Below are positions 58,643 to 64,000 of a DNA stretch of 64,000 nt, piece by piece. The notes beneath the pieces are model-generated. The model made no database searches. It saw only the letters and a program-made list of their open reading frames with translations, and was not told the DNA's origin. The DNA is from Geomonas paludis (GTDB lineage: Bacteria > Desulfobacterota > Desulfuromonadia > Geobacterales > Geobacteraceae). The stretch spans positions 78,148 through 142,147 of the forward strand of contig NZ_BLXY01000008.1 in NCBI RefSeq assembly GCF_014193585.1, written 5' to 3'. Position 1 is the stretch's first letter. Each line of letters begins with the position of its first letter. Both the position numbers and the translations under genes were made by a program.

Positions 58643-60072
58643 CAGTTAGACTCCTGCACTACCATGGCGGCGAGCTTTCTGGAGGTCGCCACCTCGATGT
58701 CCTCGGGCACCTTCTGCCCGGTGCTGAAATAAGAAAGAGGGATCTTGTGCTTCAAACAGGTGTCGACGATGCAGCCGAAGGTGCGGCTTTCGTCGAGCTT
58801 GGTGAAGAGGAGCTTGGTCAACGGCAGGGTGCCGAAGGTGGCGATGATCTCGTCGATCTCGCGGCTCCTCGTGGTTGCCGAAAGGCAGAGGTAGACGTCG
58901 ATGCCGGTCTGGGTCTCGAGGTACCCCTTGAGCTCGTCGAGCCGGTCGGCGTCCTTGGGGCTCCTGCCGGCGGTGTCGATGAGGATCAGGTCCTTGTCGG
59001 AGTGGCGGGCCAGCGCCTTGGAGAGTTCCTGCGAGTTGCCGGCGACTTCCAGGGGGAGGTCCATGATCTTGGCGTAGGTCTTCAGCTGCTCCACCGCACC
59101 CACCCTGAAGTTGTCCATGGTGACCATGGCGACCGAGACGCGGCGGTTCAAGGCGTACATGGCGGCGATCTTGGCGATGGTGGTGGTCTTGCCGACGCCG
59201 GTCGGTCCCACCACGGCCACGATGCGCGGGCCGTTCTTCTTGATGCGCAGCGAGCCGGAGCACTTCACCATGCCGGCCAAGTTCTCGGCCATGAGCGAGC
59301 GGAGCTCCTCCAGGGACGCCCCCTCCTCGGCGGCGGCACGGACCGACTCGGTCAGGGTCTGCACCGCCAGAGGGCCGACCTCCTCACTCCTCAGTTCCTC
59401 GGCCAGCTGCTGCAGCAGGCGCTCCTCGTCGCTGGCCTTGGCGGTCTCCTTGACCAGGTTCAGGGCCGGGGCGACTTTCTCGGGCTGCCCGACCGGGAAG
59501 GGGAAGGCCAGGGGTTCGGGCTGGGCCGCGGCCTTGACGGTCTGCTCCAGTGCCTGCCCGGCCAGTTGGAAGGTCACCGGCTTGGCGCCTCTCTCGGGGG
59601 CCTTCTCCTTGTTCCCGGAGACGGCGTTGTAGAGAAGCTGCTTGATCTCCTCCAGTTCCTCCTTGCCGAAGGTCCTGGGGACGGCCGGGATTTCCTGCTG
59701 CGGCTCCTGGGCCAGGGGTGCTGCCTGCTGGGCGGCCTGCTGCGCCTCCTTCTTCGTGAGCGCCTCGATGCGCTGCTTCAGCTCGCGCACCTCGCGCGCC
59801 AGGGGGCCCAGCATGGAGTTCTGGAACTCCTCGCGGGTGGAGAGCTCGCGCTCCGGTGCCGGCGGCGGCTCCTCCCGGTAGGGGTTGGGACGCTGGGCCG
59901 GCCTGGGCTCCAGGGCCGCGGTCACCTCGTAGTACGGTTTGGAGAAGAAGCCGAGGATACCCTTCTTGCGCTCCTTCTTGGAGGAGAGGATCATGGCGTC
60001 CAGACCCATCTCGGCCTTAACCATCCTGAGAGCTTCCGACATCTCGCCTGCTTGGAATGTTTTAACTAGCAT
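58642..60072 (-). CDS. flhF: Flagellar SRP-type GTPase FlhF
   Basis: 476 residues. N-terminal basic domain (about 1-90), Pro/Glu/Gln-rich linker (about 90-190), then the NG GTPase: GPTGVGKTTTIAKIAAMYAL (G1), DTAGRSPKD (G3) and FTKLDESRTFG (G4 area). It sets the position of the flagellum, usually a pole, together with FlhG. Overlaps the end of flhA by 11 bases. Confidence 0.95.
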   Translation of the reverse strand: MLVKTFQAGEMSEALRMVKAEMGLDAMILSSKKERKKGILGFFSKPYYEVTAALEPRPAQRPNPYREEPPPAPERELSTREEFQNSMLGPLAREVRELKQRIEALTKKEAQQAAQQAAPLAQEPQQEIPAVPRTFGKEELEEIKQLLYNAVSGNKEKAPERGAKPVTFQLAGQALEQTVKAAAQPEPLAFPFPVGQPEKVAPALNLVKETAKASDEERLLQQLAEELRSEEVGPLAVQTLTESVRAAAEEGASLEELRSLMAENLAGMVKCSGSLRIKKNGPRIVAVVGPTGVGKTTTIAKIAAMYALNRRVSVAMVTMDNFRVGAVEQLKTYAKIMDLPLEVAGNSQELSKALARHSDKDLILIDTAGRSPKDADRLDELKGYLETQTGIDVYLCLSATTRSREIDEIIATFGTLPLTKLLFTKLDESRTFGCIVDTCLKHKIPLSYFSTGQKVPEDIEVATSRKLAAMVVQESN

Positions 60073-62143
60073 TGATCACCACCACGCCTAAGGATTGGAT
60101 TTTTATGTTGGGCGGGATCTCGTTGTGCGAGATGACCGCCAGGTTGGGCATGAACCGTTCGGTGAGTTTCTTCACGTGACGACGGATGGACGGGGAAGCC
60201 ATGAGCACCGGCAGCGCGCCGATGGCGTCGAACTGCTCGGCGTTCCTGCGGATGGCGGCCAGGACGCGCTGCGCCACGTGCGGGTCGATGGCCAGGTAGC
60301 TTCCCTGCTCCGAGAGCTGGACCGAATCGATGATGGCCTCCTCGATGTCGTGATCCAGGGTGAGCACGCAGAGGGTGTCGTCCTCGCGCTTGTACTGCTC
60401 CACGATGTAGCGCCCCAGGCTCTGCCGCACGAACTCGGTGAGCATCTCGGGGTCTTTGGTCACCCCGCCGTAGTCGGCCAGGGTCTCCAGGATGGAGCGC
60501 AGGTCGCGGATGGAGACGTTTTCCTTCAGGAGGTTCTTCACCACGCGCAGCACGGTGCCCAGGGAGAGAAGCGACGGGACCAGTTCCTCGACCACCTTGG
60601 GGAGGGTGGCGGCGATGCTGTCCAGAAGCTGCTGCAGTTCCTGGCGCCCGACCAGCTCGTGGGCGTGTTTCTTGATGGTTTCGCTGATGTGGGTGGCGAG
60701 GATGGTGGTGTTGTCCACCACGGTGTAGCCCGAGACCTGCGCCTTCTCCCGCTCTTTCCCCTTGATCCAGACCGCGGGGAGGCCGAACACCGGCTCGGTG
60801 GTCTTGATCCCCTCCAGCTGCCCGACTGCGCCGCCGGAGTCCATGGCCAGGTACTGGCCGGAAAGTTCGCCGCCGCCCACCTTGGCGCCGTTGATGAGGA
60901 TGTTGTACTCGTAGGGTTTCAGCTGCAGGTTGTCGTGGATATGGATGGGGGGGACGATGAAGCCCATGCGGTCCGCCACCTGCTTCCTGATGGAGCGGAT
61001 GCGGTCCAGAAGTTCCCCCTGCTGGCTCGCGTCCACCATGGGGACCAGGCCGTAGCCCACTTCCAGCTCCAGCATGTCCAGAGGCCGGATGGAGCTGATC
61101 TGGTCGCTCTCCTCGGCGCTCCCCGCCGTGGTCTCCACCACGTCCTCGACCTCGGCCTTCTTCTCCACCGCCATCTTGCTGACCAGGTAGGAGACGCCGG
61201 AGAGGAGGAAGAAGGCGAAGTGCGGCAGCCCGGGGATCATGGCGAACAGGAACAGGACGCCCGAGGCGACCTGGAAGGCCTTGGGGTAGTTCAGCAGCTG
61301 CCCGGCGATCTCGTGGCCGAAGTTGTTCTCGTCGGCGGAGCGGGTCACGATGACGCCCGCCGCGGTGGAGATGATCAGGGCCGGGATCTGGGCCACCAGG
61401 CCTTCGCCGATGGTGAGCAGGGTGTAGTTCTGCAGCGCCTGGTCCAGCGGCATCCCCTTCTGCCAGACGCCGATGACGAAGCCGCCCACGATGTTGACCA
61501 AGACGATCATGATGCCGGCGACCGCGTCCCCGCGCACGAACTTGGAGGCACCGTCCATGGAGCCGTAGAAGTCGGCCTCGCGGGCGATCTTCTTGCGGCG
61601 CAGCTTGGCCTCCTTGTCGGTCAGGATGCCGTTGGAAAGGTCTGCGTCGATGGCCATCTGCTTGCCCGGCATGGCGTCCAAGGTGAAGCGGGCGGCCACC
61701 TCGGCCACGCGCCCGGCGCCCTTGGTGATGACCACGAAGTTGATGATGACCAGGATCAGGAAGATGACGGCGCCCACCACGTAGTTGCCGCCGACCACGA
61801 ACTGTCCGAAGGCCTTGATGACGCCGCCGGCCGCCTCGACCCCCTCGTTGCCGTGCATGAGAATGAGGCGCGTGGAGGCGATGTTCAGGGCGAGTCGGAA
61901 TAGCGTCGTGACCAGCAGGATGGAAGGGAATACCGAGAAGTCGAGCGGTTGCACCGTGTAGAGGCAGACCAGCAGGATCACCAGCGCCACGGTGATGTTG
62001 GTCGCCAGGAAGATGTCCAGCATGAACGCAGGCAGGGGGACCACCATCAGGGCCAGCACCCCGATCAGGGCGACCGCCATGTAGATGTCCGAATTGCTCT
62101 TGGGTCCCGGGAGCGCCAGGGCGTCCGTCGAGGGGTTTGCCAT
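60062..62143 (-). CDS. flhA: Flagellar export gate protein FlhA
   Basis: 693 residues, normal length. About eight membrane helices in residues 20-330 and a cytoplasmic domain to the end. Signature phrases: TLFRLALNIASTRLILMHGN, the FHIPEP-type loop RFTLDAMPGKQMAIDADLSN, and the C-terminal LGTVLRVVKNLLKENVSIRD followed by LRSILETLADYG. It forms the nonameric ring that receives substrates and chaperones. First gene of the run behind the sigma-54 promoter at 62195. Confidence 0.96.
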   Translation of the reverse strand: MANPSTDALALPGPKSNSDIYMAVALIGVLALMVVPLPAFMLDIFLATNITVALVILLVCLYTVQPLDFSVFPSILLVTTLFRLALNIASTRLILMHGNEGVEAAGGVIKAFGQFVVGGNYVVGAVIFLILVIINFVVITKGAGRVAEVAARFTLDAMPGKQMAIDADLSNGILTDKEAKLRRKKIAREADFYGSMDGASKFVRGDAVAGIMIVLVNIVGGFVIGVWQKGMPLDQALQNYTLLTIGEGLVAQIPALIISTAAGVIVTRSADENNFGHEIAGQLLNYPKAFQVASGVLFLFAMIPGLPHFAFFLLSGVSYLVSKMAVEKKAEVEDVVETTAGSAEESDQISSIRPLDMLELEVGYGLVPMVDASQQGELLDRIRSIRKQVADRMGFIVPPIHIHDNLQLKPYEYNILINGAKVGGGELSGQYLAMDSGGAVGQLEGIKTTEPVFGLPAVWIKGKEREKAQVSGYTVVDNTTILATHISETIKKHAHELVGRQELQQLLDSIAATLPKVVEELVPSLLSLGTVLRVVKNLLKENVSIRDLRSILETLADYGGVTKDPEMLTEFVRQSLGRYIVEQYKREDDTLCVLTLDHDIEEAIIDSVQLSEQGSYLAIDPHVAQRVLAAIRRNAEQFDAIGALPVLMASPSIRRHVKKLTERFMPNLAVISHNEIPPNIKIQSLGVVVINAS

Positions 62144-62194
62144 GCGTCAGTTTCCTTTGCCTTGCCTGGGGGATTGCACTGCAGAGGGACCTTG

Positions 62195-62210
62195 TGCAAC
62201 CGGTGTGCCA
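62195..62210 (-). promoter_or_regulatory. Sigma-54 promoter of the flhA operon
   Basis: On the minus strand TGGCACA-N4-TTGCA, an exact consensus match with correct spacing, 52 bases before the flhA ATG. It probably drives fourteen genes from flhA to flgL. Confidence 0.9.
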
Positions 62211-62372
62211 TTTTCCGGAAAGCGGCAGCGCGGCGCGGTGGCAGGCGAAAAGCGGAATGAATACAGGGGGGAGCAGGAGCAGAGGTGGGGACGGTGGGGT
62301 GGTGGCGGCAGCCACGGCAACGTCATTTTTGAAGTGCGGCGCCAGTCATTTTTTTGACCGCACATCAGCGTC

Positions 62373-62429
62373 CCCCCTCCCCTCGCGGGACGAAGCGCTT
62401 CGGCGCGCAGGGCCCGCCAAGGGAGGGGG
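62373..62429. repeat. Hairpin-forming intergenic repeat
   Basis: CCCCCTCCC (62373-62381) pairs with GGGAGGGGG (62421-62429); inside, GCGGG/CCCGC and the palindrome CGAAGCGCTTCG add further stem. It recalls the C/G-rich repeat family at 22926-23040. The rest of 62211-62603, between divergent genes, shows no gene. Confidence 0.7.
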
Positions 62430-62603
62430 AGAACTGGAAGCGGTCGATTTTGATGACAGCAGGTACCTAACCGGACAACGCTGGCCGCACATGGGTTAGA
62501 GTCTTCTTTTTTTCTTGTCAAAAGGACGGGGAGCCGCTATGTTTTCGTCGCCCGAAGGAGGCTTCCCGCAGCCTTCCCAGGAGTTCGTCCGAAACGGAGC
62601 ACC

Positions 62604-63836
62604 ATGCGCGCGTTAACGCTTCTATCGCTGATCCTTCTGTCGCTTCTGGCTGGCTGCACCAGCTACATCCCGGCCACCGTGCTCCCGGCGCCCTCCCCGG
62701 CGCAGCCGTACGTGAAGATGGTCACCATCCCGCTTCCCGTCATCGCCTCCAGTCCCAACGAAGGGGTCACCTATGGCGCCCTCACCGCCTTTCTTTTGCA
62801 CAACGACAAGGACGAGGTTTCCGCGCTGTTCGCTCCGCAGGTGAACCAGAACGAGAACTTCGGCACCACGGGGACCCTCTACGGCGCCGTGTACCCCTCC
62901 CCGCTGCGCAGCATCGAGTTCAACCTCTCCAAGTCCACCAAGGTGAATTCGGACTACGAGGTGAGGGTCAGGGACCAGAGCCTCATGGAGCGCCAACTGG
63001 AGCTGAATGCCTTCCTCTACAACTTCACCGACGGTTCCGCCCGCTTTTTCGGCTTCGGCCCGGGCAGCCGCGCCGAAGACGAGACCAACTTCGCCGACCG
63101 CGAGTTCGGCTACACCCTGTCGGCAGGTTACCCGCTGACCACCAACATCCTGTTATTCCTGGGCGACCGCCTGAGAAGGGTCGAGGTTGACGACGGGGCG
63201 GTCACCAAGCTCCCCAACCTGCAGCAGCACTTCAGCGCCGCCGAGGTCCCCGGCATCGACGGCTTCAGCACGCATGCGCAATCGATCTCGCTGGTCTACA
63301 GCACCCTCGACGCCCCCGCCATGGCCAGTTCCGGCATCCGGGCCCGGGCCACGGTGGAGGGGAGCCTGGCCGCCCTGGGGAGCAGCGCCCGCTTCGTGCG
63401 CTACGAGGCCGAGGTCAAAGGGTTCTTCCCGGTGCCGGACAGCCGTTTCATCAGCGCCGGGAGGTTCGCGGTGGGACAGGCGCGCGGCAGTTCCATCCCG
63501 TTCCTGGAGCGGAGCATCCTCGGCGGCGAGAACACGCTCAGGGGTTACGGCAGGAACCGTTTCATCGACAACAGCTACGTAGTGTGCAACCTGGAGGAGA
63601 GGATCAGGCTGTTCCGGTGGGAGGTGTTCGACGTCAAGGCGGACTGGGAGCTGGCTCCCTTCGTGGACATCGGCGGGGTAGCCGACACGGTCGGCGACCT
63701 GCGGGCGGGCAACATCGAGGTCAACCCCGGCATCGGCTTCCGCGCCGTAGTACGCCCCAACATCCTCGGCCGCATCGACGTCGGCTTCGGCAAGGACGGT
63801 CCCGCCGTGTTCGTGGGGCTCGGGTACCCGTTCTAA
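62604..63836 (+). CDS. Omp85-like outer membrane lipoprotein (BamA/TamA-type barrel without POTRA domains)
   Basis: 410 residues. Signal peptide with lipobox LLAGC (C18), so the mature protein should be lipid-anchored. The rest is predominantly alternating hydrophobic beta strands ending in FVGLGYPF, with a terminal Phe as in outer-membrane barrels. ILGGENTLRGYGRNRFIDNS contains the GENxxRGYxxNRF element of the Omp85 surface loop 6. There is no room for POTRA domains (only about 25 residues before the first strands). Similar small surface-antigen-type proteins are of unknown role. It is divergent from flhA and probably not part of the flagellar system. Confidence 0.83.
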   Translation: MRALTLLSLILLSLLAGCTSYIPATVLPAPSPAQPYVKMVTIPLPVIASSPNEGVTYGALTAFLLHNDKDEVSALFAPQVNQNENFGTTGTLYGAVYPSPLRSIEFNLSKSTKVNSDYEVRVRDQSLMERQLELNAFLYNFTDGSARFFGFGPGSRAEDETNFADREFGYTLSAGYPLTTNILLFLGDRLRRVEVDDGAVTKLPNLQQHFSAAEVPGIDGFSTHAQSISLVYSTLDAPAMASSGIRARATVEGSLAALGSSARFVRYEAEVKGFFPVPDSRFISAGRFAVGQARGSSIPFLERSILGGENTLRGYGRNRFIDNSYVVCNLEERIRLFRWEVFDVKADWELAPFVDIGGVADTVGDLRAGNIEVNPGIGFRAVVRPNILGRIDVGFGKDGPAVFVGLGYPF

Positions 63837-63849
63837 GCCCTTAACAGCC

Positions 63850-63871
63850 GTTCTACGTTCTACGTTCTAGG
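63850..63871 (+). repeat. Tandem CGTTCTA units
   Basis: Three consecutive units of CGTTCTA, related to the CGTTCAA units between flgF and flgG. They mark the junction between the Omp85 gene and the probable mobile element. Confidence 0.6.
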
Positions 63872-63875
63872 TGTT

Positions 63876-64000
63876 GAGTGCCACGACATCGTGGACACAA
63901 ATAAGTGCCACCACATCGTAGACAAAGTTCTCTGACAATCGAATAGCCATCGCGTAATCCTGTGGACACCGAAACCACGTTGGAGGTGTCCATGAAGGAT
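63876..64000 (+). mobile_element. Probable left end of an insertion sequence
   Basis: Two direct copies of AGTGCCACNACATCGTNGACA (about 63877-63898 and 63906-63926) are followed by a leader of about 65 bases and then TTGGAGG and ATG at 63992. The composition is more A/T-rich than the surroundings. Layout (terminal repeats, short leader, new start at the edge) is that of an IS entering the window. The family cannot be named from this end. Confidence 0.45.
63992..64000 (+). CDS. First codons of a gene continuing past the window, perhaps a transposase
   Basis: ATG at 63992 with TTGGAGG 6 bases upstream; only MKD is visible. The assignment rests on the IS-like sequence before it. Confidence 0.3.

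Noticed and set aside
62211..62603. Short frames between flhA and the Omp85 gene
   Set aside because: No ribosome sites or conserved wording; the segment is dominated by a hairpin repeat and promoter sequences.

Overview
The window is high-GC DNA (by eye about two thirds G+C) from a motile Gram-negative bacterium. The flagellar gene order, perfect-looking sigma-54 (-24/-12) and FliA (sigma-28) promoters, FlbT/FlaF beside a short flagellin, TPR-rich glycosyltransferases and several families of short intergenic palindromic repeats suggest a Desulfobacterota member of the Geobacterales (Geobacter/Citrifermentans/Geomonas-like). The genus is an inference; no rRNA or tRNA gene was seen.

Left half, plus strand (about 0.4-35.7 kb): a glycan-assembly island. 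It opens with a TPR/GT2 protein behind a sigma-54 promoter, a TPR protein behind a FliA promoter, and a double-GT2 protein with methyltransferase-like domains. A sigma-54 promoter at 6861 then precedes a tightly packed run. First come neuA-, neuB- and neuC-type genes for a CMP-activated nonulosonic acid (sialic/legionaminic type). Next is a HisF-like/HisH-like/N-acetyl-sugar amidotransferase trio, the kind used to turn acetamido into acetamidino groups. Then come a methyltransferase, two B12-binding radical SAM proteins, an AsnB-type amidotransferase, a second methyltransferase, a GT2, a polytopic membrane protein and a DUF115/Maf-like candidate sugar transferase. After a repeat-rich gap there is a second run: an acyl-AMP ligase, an SGNH-ACP-GT2 fusion, a 1298-residue protein with three GT2-like domains and TPRs, a GT41 (SPINDLY/OGT) to fucosyltransferase-like fusion, and a second GT41.

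Middle, minus strand (about 36-47 kb): the flagellin gene with a FliA promoter, followed by an unidentified gene, flbT and flaF. Upstream of flagellin lie two large genes carrying five TPR-GT9 modules and a GT4 gene behind a sigma-54 promoter.

Right half, minus strand (about 47-62.2 kb): flbD-motA-motB with a FliA-like promoter, and one long flagellar run, flhA-flhF-flhG-fliA-flgF-flgG-flgA-flgH-flgI-flgJ-flgM-flgN-flgK-flgL, starting from a sigma-54 promoter upstream of flhA and ending at a strong terminator after flgL. The window closes with a plus-strand Omp85-like outer-membrane lipoprotein and what looks like the left end of a mobile element.

Working model: sigma-54 switches on the basal-body/export/FliA genes and, at the same time, the sugar-nucleotide and glycosyltransferase genes; FliA then drives flagellin, a TPR protein and motAB. 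The sugar genes most likely decorate flagellin (inference from position and promoters). The least familiar part is the acyl-AMP ligase with the SGNH-ACP-GT2 fusion, which suggests a carrier-protein-dependent acyl modification of the glycan. A second theme is that short palindromic repeats lie in frame at domain junctions of two coding sequences (asnB and the GT41/fucosyltransferase fusion).
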